64,000 nt of DNA. It comes from Dehalococcoidia bacterium. GTDB lineage: Bacteria > Chloroflexota > Dehalococcoidia > Dehalococcoidales > Fen-1064. Made by a program: the position numbers and the translations under genes. This document shows positions 9,023-16,977 of this stretch, one piece after another. Numbering within the stretch: position 1 is the stretch's first letter; the number at the start of each line of letters is the position of its first letter. The stretch is taken from positions 62,001 through 126,000 of the forward strand of contig DUEV01000002.1 in NCBI GenBank assembly GCA_011170375.1. The letters are read 5' to 3'. The notes beneath the pieces were generated by a model. It was given only the letters and a program-made list of their open reading frames with translations, had not been told where the DNA came from and made no database searches.

Positions 9023-10582
9023 CTAGTCCGTTAACCACGCCTCGGTCAGGTACAGCCAGTTATTGGGATGGGCGCTGACCCCACGGACATTATCAAGCAA
9101 TCCCAGGAAAACTGGCCTGAATACGGCGATAATACGGGACGCATCGTCAATCAGAATCTCCTGGACTTCTGCATAGGTCGCCTGACGTTCCTCAAGCGTA
9201 GTTTCACCACGTGCTCTCACGATTAAATCATCCAGTTCTGGGATACACATGTACGTCTCATTCCACGCAGTACCGCAGAGGTAGACAAGACTGAGGGCCT
9301 GATCCGGTGGGCGGTAGTTCCAGTTGACCACCGTAAAAGGTTCAACCAGCCATACCGAACCCCAGTAGACGTCCTCGGGGTCCTGCTGGATAGTGATATT
9401 TATGCCAGCAGGTTCAGCCGATTCTTTTAATGCAACGGCAGCTTCGACCATACCCGGCCCGATAGTGCTGGTGTGCAATGTTAGTTCCAAGGGTAGTTCG
9501 ACTCCGGCCTGCTCCAGTAAGTCCCTTGCATGGTCAGGGTCATAGGCCGGACTGTCGACAAAGAGGGCACTATGGGGGTCAGTGGGGGGAATGGGTATGT
9601 CATTTGCGACCACTCCATGCCCTAACAGGGCTACCTCCAATATAGCCTCGCGGTCGGTCGCCGCCTGGACAGCCTGACGTACCAGCTCGTTATCGAAGGG
9701 CGGTTCTGTCACAATCATGGCGAAGTTGATGTAAGTGCCACTGGCTACCTCCGACACCACCACTCCAGCGGTGGCTTCGACGGAGTCGACAGAGATGGCA
9801 TCAAGCTCATGATATACATCAACGCTCTTGTCTTTAATCGCTTCCGCCCGGGTCTCCGGCTGAGTCATGTAGTAGAAGATTACCTCATCGAGGTAGGGCA
9901 AGCTATTTCCTTCAGCATCCTCCATCCAGTAATCGGGATTACGCTCGAAAACGGCGCGCTCACCCGGCAGGTACTCCGTGTTGATAAATGGTCCCGTACC
10001 GAACTCCTCGTTATCGAATCTGTCGGGGTCAATATCCGACGGCATTATCCGTGCCTGAACGATACAGAAAGCTTCTGGCAAGAAGGCGTTAGAACTATCG
10101 GTCTCAAATTGGACGGTGTAGTCATCAATCTTGGTGACTTCGGTGATGGATGCCAGTGATGCTGCAGCAACAGAACCCACATCCGGGTCAAGTAGCCGGT
10201 TGATAGTGAAGACGACGTCATCAGCGTTGAAAACCTTGCCATGATGGAACGTCACGCCCTCGCGTAGTTCTAATGTCCAGACTGTAGCATCCTCATTTGG
10301 TTCCCAGGACGTTGCCAGCATCGGTTGTAGCGTGCCGTCATGCGAACGCCAGATTAGATTATCGTAGCAGGCCTGGCCAAATGCGTAGTCCATACTCGAT
10401 GCGACATAGGCAGGGTCCAATGTGCTGGTGTCCGAACCCATAACGACACGCAGGGTCCCCCCGTATTTAGATTCCTCTTCTTCTTCCTCTTCCTGCTCTC
10501 CTTCTTCCCCTCCACATGACCACGCCACCAGAGTCAGTGCCATGATACAGCTGAGGAATAACCATAAAAATTTTCGCTTCAT
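9023..10582 (-). CDS. ABC transporter substrate-binding lipoprotein, family 5 (DppA/OppA type)
   Basis: 519 residues. An N-terminal lipoprotein signal (MKRKFLWLFLSC..ALTLVAWSCGG) puts the lipidated cysteine near residue 23, followed by an acidic linker EEGEQEEEEEEESKYGG. The mature part is a SBP_bac_5 protein: GGTLRVVMGSDTSTLDPAY at its start, ATSWEPNEDATVWTLELREGVTFHHGKVFNADDVVFT in the middle, and a domain II closing with VRGVSAHPNNWLYL. It captures the solute outside the membrane for the permease/ATPase complex encoded downstream. An AGGAGG site lies close before the ATG. The signal and linker closely resemble those of the beta-propeller lipoprotein at 38980-39974. Confidence 0.92.
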   Translation of the reverse strand: MKRKFLWLFLSCIMALTLVAWSCGGEEGEQEEEEEEESKYGGTLRVVMGSDTSTLDPAYVASSMDYAFGQACYDNLIWRSHDGTLQPMLATSWEPNEDATVWTLELREGVTFHHGKVFNADDVVFTINRLLDPDVGSVAAASLASITEVTKIDDYTVQFETDSSNAFLPEAFCIVQARIMPSDIDPDRFDNEEFGTGPFINTEYLPGERAVFERNPDYWMEDAEGNSLPYLDEVIFYYMTQPETRAEAIKDKSVDVYHELDAISVDSVEATAGVVVSEVASGTYINFAMIVTEPPFDNELVRQAVQAATDREAILEVALLGHGVVANDIPIPPTDPHSALFVDSPAYDPDHARDLLEQAGVELPLELTLHTSTIGPGMVEAAVALKESAEPAGINITIQQDPEDVYWGSVWLVEPFTVVNWNYRPPDQALSLVYLCGTAWNETYMCIPELDDLIVRARGETTLEERQATYAEVQEILIDDASRIIAVFRPVFLGLLDNVRGVSAHPNNWLYLTEAWLTD

Positions 10583-11117
10583 TTTTCCTCCTAATTCTTT
10601 TTATTGAATAGCTTTCTCTGTAAGAATCACTCCTTTCTATAAATTTATTTGGGAGAATTCAAGCAGGTGATATATAACCAGAGGTGCGTAGCGCTATATT
10701 GAGCTAAAAATCTGGGGGGTAAAAGGCAGAGGATAAAAAAGTACAGCTTAAGTAAAATATAACTAGACTTTCAAATAAAAGGTCTCTTCACAGTTCTATC
10801 TTCTCTATCTCCCTAAACTCACGTAATAATATACTGGCCAGTAAACTAAATGTGGGTTTAATGACGTTTGATATTGTAAATAGTCTGTCTTTACTTGTCA
10901 ATGCGGCTGAGAGTTATGACACTCTAGTGACCAGAGGCACTGAATGCAGTTCTCGGCAGTTTACGCAGCTTCTTTAGACTAATCTACACGTGGAAAATCT
11001 CAATAACGACAGTATACGGACACCGCTAACCTCCACCACGCACAAAAAAGTGATTCGCCAAAGCTACGCCCGGATGATTATCCCACCGGCTACGGGCGCA
11101 GGGCAGCACTATTAAGC
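10583..11117. other. long intergenic region upstream of the ABC importer operon
   Basis: 535 bases without a supported gene. It holds the Shine-Dalgarno of the binding-protein gene next to 10583, an A+T-rich untranslated leader of about 280 bases, and a consensus promoter at 10873-10901 reading left. Near its right end, the inverted repeat CGCCCG (11067-11072)/CGGGCG (11093-11098) lies after the DUF3343 stop and lacks a T run. Nothing else recognised. Confidence 0.6.
10873..10901 (-). promoter_or_regulatory. sigma-70-type promoter for the ABC importer operon
   Basis: On the minus strand TTGACA (10901-10896), a 17-base spacer, then TACAAT (10878-10873): six of six and five of six matches to the -35 and -10 consensus with ideal spacing. 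Transcription would begin near 10866, leaving a leader of about 280 bases before the lipoprotein ATG. Confidence 0.65.
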
Positions 11118-11348
11118 CTATTGCTTATCAAGAAAATATACGGCGTCAAATTCAATCTTTGCATCGTCGAGCACCAGCTTAATTTTCTCGCGGCAATCCC
11201 AATCAAAACGCAAGGCAATTCCGCAATCGCTGGAAAATTGACGCGGCGTTGGTACCAGCTTGATAGAACAACCTTCTGTCTTTAACAGCTTTTCTGCCTG
11301 CATAACCGATGAGGTCGTATAAAACAGGACTACGCCATATTGTGTCAT
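11118..11348 (-). CDS. DUF3343-family protein (putative selenium/sulfur carrier partner)
   Basis: 76 residues, the usual size for DUF3343. It has a predicted alpha/beta fold (YGVVLFYTTSSVMQAEKLLKTEG...LVPTPRQFSSDCGIALRFDW) with one conserved cysteine in SSDCGIAL. Comparative genomics places this family with YedE-type transporters, TusA-like proteins and a cysteine desulfurase-family enzyme in selenium-using prokaryotes; its biochemical role is not established. Its ATG overlaps the stop of the desulfurase gene (ATGA), so it is the last gene of the selenium operon. Confidence 0.85.
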   Translation of the reverse strand: MTQYGVVLFYTTSSVMQAEKLLKTEGCSIKLVPTPRQFSSDCGIALRFDWDCREKIKLVLDDAKIEFDAVYFLDKQ

Positions 11349-12493
11349 GATTCGATAACCTTTGCGATTGCCTGTATTGCTTCTTGAACGTCTTCTAGTG
11401 TCGTGAAAACTCCGGGTGCTAACCGGACTGTCCCTTCAGGAAATGACACAATTGTTTTGTGCGCTGCCGGAGCACAATGCAAACCTACTCGGGACAGTAT
11501 TCCGTACTCCTCATCCAATCTTAATCCTATTTCAGAAACACTCTTTCCGGCAACTGTGAAAGAGACAATAGCCACCGCGCGTTCGGTATCAAGAGTCCCG
11601 TATATCCTCACCTGTGGAAGGGTGGATAGGCCGTCAAGCAAAGCCTGACTTAGCTTTTTCAAATGGTCCCTTATTTCGTCAACTCCCCTATCCTTCACCC
11701 ACTTCAAGCCAGCACCAAGACCGGCAATTCCAGCCAGATTAGCCGTGCCACTTTCGAACTTATCAGGCAGGTCATCGGGTTGCTCATCCGATTCCGAGCG
11801 GCTTCCAGTACCTCCGCGCATTAGCGGCTCAATCTGTGAGACTTCAACATCATCAGCAATAACAAGTCCTCCGATACCCGGAGGCCCCTGTAGCTCCTTA
11901 TGTCCGGTGAATGCCATCAGGTCAATCCCCATTGCCGGTACATCTATGGGAAGTGCTCCAGCCGTCTGAGCGGCATCCACCAGCAGCAAAGCACCAGCCC
12001 GGTGAGCGATAGAGGCAATCTCAGTAATCGGCAACAGCGTTCCCGTCACATTACTGGCATGGGTCATTACGATAAGTTTCGTAGTGGAGCCCGTCGCTCG
12101 TTCAAACTTGCTTATGTCAAGAGTACCGTGAGCAGCGCAGGGTACAATGGTCAGGTGGATACCCTGTCTTTCCAGGCTGCGTAACGGGCGCATGACCGCG
12201 TTGTGCTCTATAGAACTGATTACAACATGGTCTCCCGGTTTTAATATACCCCTGAGAACCAGATTGATGGCATGGGTAGCATTACTGGTGAAAATTATCC
12301 GCTGCGGGTCAGAGATATTGAAAAACTGGGCGATTTCTTCCCTGGTGTCATATACTACCCGTGCCGCCGCGATAGACAGGCGGTGTCCGGAGCGACCGGG
12401 ATTGCCCCCGGCATGCTCCAGCACGTCGGTCATGGCTTTTAATACTTCTGGCGGTTTCGGCCAGGACGTTGCCGCATTATCCAAATAAATCAT
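11345..12493 (-). CDS. cysteine desulfurase/selenocysteine lyase-family PLP enzyme
   Basis: 382 residues of aminotransferase class V. MIYLDNAATSWPKP opens the protein; the PLP lysine is in AFTGHKELQGPPGIGGLV; the mobile-loop cysteine that accepts the persulfide or selenide is in SRVGLHCAPAAHKT. RGGTGS is the phosphate-binding segment. The subgroup resembles the desulfurases that sit beside YedE/TusA/DUF3343 genes and are linked to selenium metabolism. In that role it would mobilise Se or S from (seleno)cysteine onto a carrier for selenophosphate synthesis. It overlaps the TusA-like gene upstream and the DUF3343 gene downstream by four bases each. Confidence 0.88.
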   Translation of the reverse strand: MIYLDNAATSWPKPPEVLKAMTDVLEHAGGNPGRSGHRLSIAAARVVYDTREEIAQFFNISDPQRIIFTSNATHAINLVLRGILKPGDHVVISSIEHNAVMRPLRSLERQGIHLTIVPCAAHGTLDISKFERATGSTTKLIVMTHASNVTGTLLPITEIASIAHRAGALLLVDAAQTAGALPIDVPAMGIDLMAFTGHKELQGPPGIGGLVIADDVEVSQIEPLMRGGTGSRSESDEQPDDLPDKFESGTANLAGIAGLGAGLKWVKDRGVDEIRDHLKKLSQALLDGLSTLPQVRIYGTLDTERAVAIVSFTVAGKSVSEIGLRLDEEYGILSRVGLHCAPAAHKTIVSFPEGTVRLAPGVFTTLEDVQEAIQAIAKVIES

Positions 12494-12711
12494 TTTCTCA
12501 TCATGAGATGGACTTCGTCCTCAGACCGCTCATCTATGTCTATTTCCCAACCCAGGTTTTTAGCAATGCGCGATACATTCTCTCGAGCTGTGTTATTATC
12601 AACAACGACTTCGAGGGTCCCCTTCGAAAGTTTCTGCAACGCCTGGCGGGCCAGCATTGCTGGTTGGGGACAGGAAAGCCCGCGGGCATCGACCATGTTT
12701 GATTCACCCAT
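12490..12711 (-). CDS. TusA/SirA-like sulfur (selenium) carrier
   Basis: 73 residues. It contains the family motif DARGLSCPQPAMLARQAL, with the C-P-x-P cysteine near residue 14 that carries persulfide or selenide, and the two-layer alpha/beta pattern of TusA (TLEVVVDNNTARENVSRIAKNLGWEIDI). It is the short single-domain form, not the longer YedF. Between a YedE-type transporter and a desulfurase, its cargo is most likely selenium, which is inferred from context. It lies 11 bases after yedE and overlaps the desulfurase start. Confidence 0.88.
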   Translation of the reverse strand: MGESNMVDARGLSCPQPAMLARQALQKLSKGTLEVVVDNNTARENVSRIAKNLGWEIDIDERSEDEVHLMMRK

Positions 12712-12722
12712 AAAACTACCTC

Positions 12723-13826
12723 CTAAGTTCTAGCTTCCCGCATCGTAAGCCCAATGACAATGCAGATAACCAGTCCGACTATTACTGTTGCTGGGCCAAA
12801 AGCGGCGACACCAGATGGCGAGCTGGCAACCGAGAAGGTGTGAGAAAAGCCACCGCCGACGAGCATCCCGGCAAAGAACATGACGGCATCGCCGTCACCT
12901 TCACCAGCCAGGAAAAGCTGTCGTCCGGGGCAACCGCCCGCCAGGGTAAAGGCAAGTCCCGCCAGCACCATACCACCGAAGTTCCAGAGACCGTTGGTAT
13001 GGGCTACCGGCTGACCCTCAAAGCCAGCGGCAAACTGGCCCAGGATAAGATTGGTGACAAAAGCAACAACAATCAGCACCAGTACGCCATTGAGCAAATG
13101 ATTATCGCGGAGAAGTATCATATCGCGAATAGCACCAACTGTGCAGAAACGACTGCGTTGTGCCAGGAATCCGATGGCAAGACCAAATACTAAGGATACC
13201 GCCAGAGGAGCGTACATGGCGCCGGGGCCTGTTTCAGAGAAAAAAATAGGACCGGTAAGGTTGCCGGAAGTATCCCGGCCGAATTGGGGTTCGACCAGCA
13301 GGAAGACCAGTAAGAGTATCATGAATGCCGGCATTATCCAGCCGAGCGCTTTTGGTGCCGGGCGATTTCTGCCCAGACTGAACCCCATACGCAGGAAAAC
13401 AATACCTAAACCAACACCGACTACCAGACCGAGAATGCCCAGGATAGCGTTCCAGTCACCCCCGGCAAGACGCAGATAAGCACGCCAGGGGCAACCTAAA
13501 AATACCAGGGCACCAAACATAGCGAACATGCCGAGAAGAAAGCGAACAAGAGGTGCTGAGCCGGTACGGGGTTTAAACTCGCGGAAAAGGAGTGCTGCAA
13601 TAAAAGCACCCAAAAAGCCGCCAATAATCTCAGGGCGGATATATTGCACAACGCCGGTATTGTGCAGACCCAGGGCACCAGCAATGTCACGGGCAAAACA
13701 CGCCATGCAGATACCCATGTTGCCGGGATTGCCCAGCTTGACCAGCACCGGCGCGAGGACACCTATAACAGCACCGGTGATAATCGGTCCCCAGCGGGAG
13801 GTAAGAAAGCGCAGAATTGAGGTCAT
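12723..13826 (-). CDS. yedE: selenium-metabolism membrane transporter of the YedE/YeeE family
   Basis: 367 residues with about ten transmembrane segments, made of two YeeE/YedE (Sulf_transp) halves. The cysteine motifs typical of the selenium-linked subgroup are visible: FLGCPWRAYLRLAGGDWNA in the first half and TLAGGCPGRQLFLAGEGDGDA in the second. It probably moves a selenium or sulfur species across the cytoplasmic membrane, for use by the TusA-like protein and desulfurase encoded just after it. The ATG at 13826 is preceded by GGAAGGAG, which is itself one arm of a hairpin (see leader). A promoter at 14065-14093 and a 230-base leader suggest regulated expression. Confidence 0.88.
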   Translation of the reverse strand: MTSILRFLTSRWGPIITGAVIGVLAPVLVKLGNPGNMGICMACFARDIAGALGLHNTGVVQYIRPEIIGGFLGAFIAALLFREFKPRTGSAPLVRFLLGMFAMFGALVFLGCPWRAYLRLAGGDWNAILGILGLVVGVGLGIVFLRMGFSLGRNRPAPKALGWIMPAFMILLLVFLLVEPQFGRDTSGNLTGPIFFSETGPGAMYAPLAVSLVFGLAIGFLAQRSRFCTVGAIRDMILLRDNHLLNGVLVLIVVAFVTNLILGQFAAGFEGQPVAHTNGLWNFGGMVLAGLAFTLAGGCPGRQLFLAGEGDGDAVMFFAGMLVGGGFSHTFSVASSPSGVAAFGPATVIVGLVICIVIGLTMREART

Positions 13827-13832
13827 AAAAAG

Positions 13833-13893
13833 GCTCCTTCCATCATGAATATCATCCAGCTACACGGAGAAACTCAGGACGAAGGAGCTTCGC
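13833..13893 (-). promoter_or_regulatory. two mutually exclusive hairpins sequestering the yedE ribosome-binding site
   Basis: On the minus strand GCTCCTTC (13888-13881) pairs perfectly with GAAGGAGC (13840-13833), which contains the yedE Shine-Dalgarno and is followed by CTTTTT running into the ATG. The same left arm can instead form a local hairpin, CGAAG-CTC-CTTCG (13893-13881), which would free the ribosome site. This is the layout of a translational or transcriptional on/off switch; the controlling signal is not known. Confidence 0.5.
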
Positions 13894-13895
13894 GG

Positions 13896-14015
13896 CTATT
13901 CAGTGATAACAAGCTTCGAGGCAACGCCATGAGCATCCCACGCAGCTAGAAGTAAGTAATGCGACACGCGCATTACGCTAACACTGATTCAAACTCAGCG
14001 GTAAGGCAGCATCAC
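13896..14015 (-). other. candidate leader ORF with two in-frame UGA codons upstream of yedE
   Basis: After a near-perfect ribosome site (AAAGGAGGT, 14030-14022) comes GTG-ATG (14015-14010) and four further codons, then UGA (13997-13995), GTT, UGA (13991-13989) and 30 sense codons to a TAG at 13898-13896. Read as ordinary code it is a six-residue leader peptide (MMLPYR). If both UGA are read as selenocysteine it is a 39-residue peptide with a Sec-Val-Sec motif. A perfect 8-bp stem lies 12 bases after the second UGA. The strong ribosome site argues that it is translated; selenocysteine insertion is a hypothesis. Confidence 0.4.
13956..13976 (-). promoter_or_regulatory. SECIS-like hairpin in the yedE leader
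   Basis: On the minus strand GTAATGCG (13976-13969), loop CGTGT, CGCATTAC (13963-13956): a perfect 8-bp stem with a five-base loop whose second base is G. The loop begins 20 bases after the second in-frame UGA of the leader ORF, inside the spacing known for bacterial SECIS elements (roughly 16-37). It could equally be an ordinary leader hairpin. Confidence 0.4.
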
Positions 14016-14064
14016 AGCGTTACCTCCTTTCTAAATTGAAATAGACAACAGTCAGCTTATAAAC

Positions 14065-14093
14065 ATTATACAGGAAGCAGATTCTACGTTCAA
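14065..14093 (-). promoter_or_regulatory. sigma-70-type promoter of the selenium operon
   Basis: Minus strand TTGAAC (14093-14088), 17-base spacer, TATAAT (14070-14065): five of six and six of six consensus matches with ideal spacing. Expected transcription start near 14058, giving a leader of about 230 bases before the yedE ATG. Confidence 0.7.
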
Positions 14094-14131
14094 TACTTAC
14101 GAAGCTAACTTAAGTACCTGCTACCATCTGC

Positions 14132-14641
14132 CTAAATAGTAATACCCTTGTACCAAGCCACTAGTTTTTTCTTCCCCATTACCTCGGTAACCTTGCTTAC
14201 ATCTCCGAAGTAGATGCAATGACTGGGACACGCATCCATACAGGCCGGCTGTCGCCCTATGTCTATTCTAGCGGCACACATGTCACATTTCTGCGCTACT
14301 GCTTTATCCTCGTCGAACTGCATTACTCCAAGGGGGCAGGCATCAATGCAGTCTTTACAGCCGATACAAAGCTCGTCATTAACCAGAACGATGCCATCCT
14401 CTCTTTTGCTTATGGCATCCACCGGACAGACGTCTTTACAGGAAGGTCGGCTACAGTGCATGCAATGGGTAACGATATATCTCAGCTGCAGTTTCCCCTC
14501 TATCTCACGAGGGGTATCGGGATACACCCGAATCCACCGTGGGCCGACGGAGATGTTATGTTCCTGCTTACAGGCAACCTCACAGGCATTACAGCCAACA
14601 CAATCCGCACTATTGACCACAAGGGTGTATTCCGTTGCCAT
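14132..14641 (-). CDS. four-cluster 4Fe-4S ferredoxin subunit (HycB/DmsB/PsrB type)
   Basis: 169 residues with sixteen-cysteine architecture for four [4Fe-4S] clusters: CVGCNACEVACKQEH, CMHCSRPSCKDVCP, CIGCKDCIDACP and KCDMCAARI...PACMDACP. It has no signal peptide or membrane anchor, so it is a cytoplasmic electron carrier subunit. Its start codon overlaps the stop of the molybdopterin catalytic subunit, with which it should form a complex. It is the last gene of a four-gene set starting with the acyl-CoA ligase at 18348. Confidence 0.92.
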   Translation of the reverse strand: MATEYTLVVNSADCVGCNACEVACKQEHNISVGPRWIRVYPDTPREIEGKLQLRYIVTHCMHCSRPSCKDVCPVDAISKREDGIVLVNDELCIGCKDCIDACPLGVMQFDEDKAVAQKCDMCAARIDIGRQPACMDACPSHCIYFGDVSKVTEVMGKKKLVAWYKGITI

Positions 14642-16755
14642 TAATCCTCCTCCTCGGCCGGGTAGATATTACAAAGCAGGACCCTCAGGTTGGTCGAGCC
14701 CATAGGCGGGTCATAGCCTGCCGGGTCATTATCGGTAATGATATTTATGTTAGACCTGTCCCAGCCGTGGCCTGGTGTTGTTACCTCAGGGAACCACCAG
14801 CCATGCTGAGCAGCGATCACCCGGGGGTTAATACCAGTGGTCAGCCTTGCCCGTTGCTTAACTCTACCTCTGGGACTCTGGATAAATACCCAATCACCAT
14901 CCCTGATGCCATGTCTTTCGGCTGTCTCAGGGTGAATCTCTACGATAGGGTCAGGATGGATTTCGCGCAGCCAAGGAATCATGCGGTTTTCAGAATGAAA
15001 GAATACAGGGAGCCTGGCCCCGGCTGTCAGGATATATGGGTATTCACTGGCCATATCTGGTCGATTGACCGGACTTTCCGGTATCTCACGATATTGAGGC
15101 AACGGGTCATAGCCCCAGTTTTCAAAGGTAGTAGAGTAAAGCTCAACCTTTCTGGTAGGGGTAGAGAAGCCCTTCTTTTCATGCTTTCTGTATTCCATTT
15201 CCCCCCTGAGGTAAGGCATATCTTCTACCTTCTCCCACGTCAGACCGGTCGGCTCCAGGATGTAGTCGAAAGCGTCTTCCACGGTATCAAACCAGTATTC
15301 CTTTTGCCCCAGTCGTTTACCCAATTCCATGAAAATCTTATGGTCCTGCCAGCATTCGCCAATCTGCACGATTTTACGTCTCGGAAATATATACCCACCG
15401 CGACACCAGTATTGACCGAGATAATTCATCTCGAGCCAAGTCGCTGCTGGCAGGAAAATATCGGCCAGCTCAGCCGTGGGCGTCAGGAAGAAATCAGCAA
15501 CCACCAGAAAATCAACCTGGCTTAACGCCCGGTATACCTCTCTAGCATTGGCCCGGGTTATCACCGGATTAGAGCCATGAAGCTGCACTGCCTTCACCGG
15601 ATACGGCTCACCGGTCAGAATGGCATCCCAGACTACCTTTGGCGTGACCAACGCCACTCGCTGCGCCAGCTTGTAGGTGTTGCCACCCAGTTGCTTCTCT
15701 CTCTGTTCAGGAGGTAGTTCTCGATGCATCCCGAACTGGCTTACTGTCCGCATCGGTGGTGGTACGAAGAAGGCATTCCCACCAGGAATATCCAGATTCC
15801 CGGTTATGGCCATGAGGTCGGTAAGTATACGATTATTGTCTGTGCAATTAATAGTCTGCTCAATAGCCACCCCCCACTGGATGCAGGCAGGCCTGGTTTG
15901 AGCATAGAGTCGGGCAGCTTCTCTTATTTTATCGGCTGGTACCCAGGTGATATCCTCCACCTTATCCAGCGGGTATTCCTTCACCCTTTCGACGAACTCG
16001 TCCCAACCGTGAACATGCTTCTCCACGAACTCCTTGTCATAGAGGTCTTCGTTGATTATGACGTTGGCCATGCCCAAGGCCAGGGCGGTGTCAGTACCCG
16101 GCCTGAGCTGTAACCAGATGTCCGCCCGTCCTGCCAGATAGGTCAATTTCGGGTCTATGACAATGAGTTTCGCTCCTTCGGAGAGCACTCTAGACAGGTT
16201 CTCTCCGGTATACTCGTCTGGATTAGTCCAGACCACGTTACAACCCCACACCATGACGCATTTCGGGTCTTTATCATAGTCGCATACTGGCAGACCACCA
16301 CAGGTTATTAATGTAGCCCCTACTCTGGAGACATAGCACATATGTCCTGCCGTAAGCACGTTTGGTGTCCCCAGCAGGTTAGCAAGGCGGTACAAAAACG
16401 CTTCGTAGTCGCGGCCAGTCCCCTGTCCCAAGACAATGGACTCGGCACCATATTTTGCTATTATCTCTTCATATTTCGTGGCTATGGTATCCAGAGCTTC
16501 GTCCCAAGATATGCGCTGCCACTTCCCCTCCCTCTTTTTACCAGTTCGCTTGAGAGGGTATGTAACACGGTCGGGGTGGTATACCAGCTCTTTAAAGGCC
16601 AGACCCCTACTACACATGGTGCCGTGATTGGTGGGGCACTCCGGGTCACCTTCAATATTGGTAATGCGGCCTCCTCTGACGTGCACGAGCACGCCGCAAC
16701 CGCCATGGCACCCACGACAATTACTCCTGATTATCTGTTCTTGAACGGCCTCCAT
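14641..16755 (-). CDS. molybdopterin (bis-MGD) oxidoreductase catalytic subunit
   Basis: 704 residues of the DMSO reductase superfamily. The N-terminal [4Fe-4S] motif is CRGCHGGCGVLVHV...CSRG, followed by GRDYEAFLYRLANLLGTPNV. The likely metal-ligand region reads AGHMCYVSRVG, suggesting a cysteine ligand rather than selenocysteine or serine. The C-terminal molydopterin-binding domain shows ARLPVFFHSEN and RDGDWVFIQSPRGRVKQRA. No Tat signal is present, so it is cytoplasmic. Electrons pass to the four-cluster ferredoxin encoded downstream. Linked to a CoA ligase and next to benzoyl-CoA genes, it may oxidise or reduce an aromatic substrate; this is inference, and no known specificity was recognised. 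Confidence 0.88.
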   Translation of the reverse strand: MEAVQEQIIRSNCRGCHGGCGVLVHVRGGRITNIEGDPECPTNHGTMCSRGLAFKELVYHPDRVTYPLKRTGKKREGKWQRISWDEALDTIATKYEEIIAKYGAESIVLGQGTGRDYEAFLYRLANLLGTPNVLTAGHMCYVSRVGATLITCGGLPVCDYDKDPKCVMVWGCNVVWTNPDEYTGENLSRVLSEGAKLIVIDPKLTYLAGRADIWLQLRPGTDTALALGMANVIINEDLYDKEFVEKHVHGWDEFVERVKEYPLDKVEDITWVPADKIREAARLYAQTRPACIQWGVAIEQTINCTDNNRILTDLMAITGNLDIPGGNAFFVPPPMRTVSQFGMHRELPPEQREKQLGGNTYKLAQRVALVTPKVVWDAILTGEPYPVKAVQLHGSNPVITRANAREVYRALSQVDFLVVADFFLTPTAELADIFLPAATWLEMNYLGQYWCRGGYIFPRRKIVQIGECWQDHKIFMELGKRLGQKEYWFDTVEDAFDYILEPTGLTWEKVEDMPYLRGEMEYRKHEKKGFSTPTRKVELYSTTFENWGYDPLPQYREIPESPVNRPDMASEYPYILTAGARLPVFFHSENRMIPWLREIHPDPIVEIHPETAERHGIRDGDWVFIQSPRGRVKQRARLTTGINPRVIAAQHGWWFPEVTTPGHGWDRSNINIITDNDPAGYDPPMGSTNLRVLLCNIYPAEEED

Positions 16756-16798
16756 ACAGTGGCTATCCCCTTTCTACAATTCCAGATATTAGATGATA

Positions 16799-16951
16799 TT
16801 AGATAATGTCAGCTAAATCACTTACGTTTATCTCAAGCACCCTGATACTTGCCAACATACGCTCAACGTTTCTGTCAATGGCCTGGACTTCACCTGACAT
16901 TTCTTTGAGTTCAGTAACCTGTTTTTTAATAGCCTCAATTGTTTGGGCCAT
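16799..16951 (-). CDS. 50-residue predicted coiled-coil protein
   Basis: A short frame between the acyl-CoA ligase stop and the molybdopterin subunit start: MAQTIEAIKKQVTELKEM, then SGEVQAIDRNVERML, ending NVSDLADII and TAA. Hydrophobic residues recur at heptad-like spacing (I, I, V, L, M...V, I, V, M, L, I, V, L), so it should be one long helix that can dimerise. Same strand, with gaps of 26 and 43 bases to its neighbours, so it is co-transcribed with them. Start chosen at the only ATG; the ribosome site is weak (AAAGAAAG region). It may be an assembly or scaffold peptide. No family recognised. Confidence 0.5.
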   Translation of the reverse strand: MAQTIEAIKKQVTELKEMSGEVQAIDRNVERMLASIRVLEINVSDLADII

Positions 16952-16977
16952 TTTCTTTATGTCGTCTTTCTTTATCT

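Noticed and set aside
11067-11098. CGCCCG/CGGGCG hairpin after the DUF3343 gene as a terminator
   Set aside because: The stem is short with a 20-base loop, and no T run follows directly on the minus strand; only mentioned within the intergenic entry.
13841-13945. Plus-strand 34-codon ORF (MNIIQLHGE...) in the yedE leader
   Set aside because: No ribosome site and it is antisense to the structured leader; length is expected by chance.
14635-15525. Long plus-strand ORF of 296 codons antisense to the molybdopterin subunit
   Set aside because: No family features, and it overlaps a clearly conserved gene on the other strand. It reflects codon bias of the real gene.
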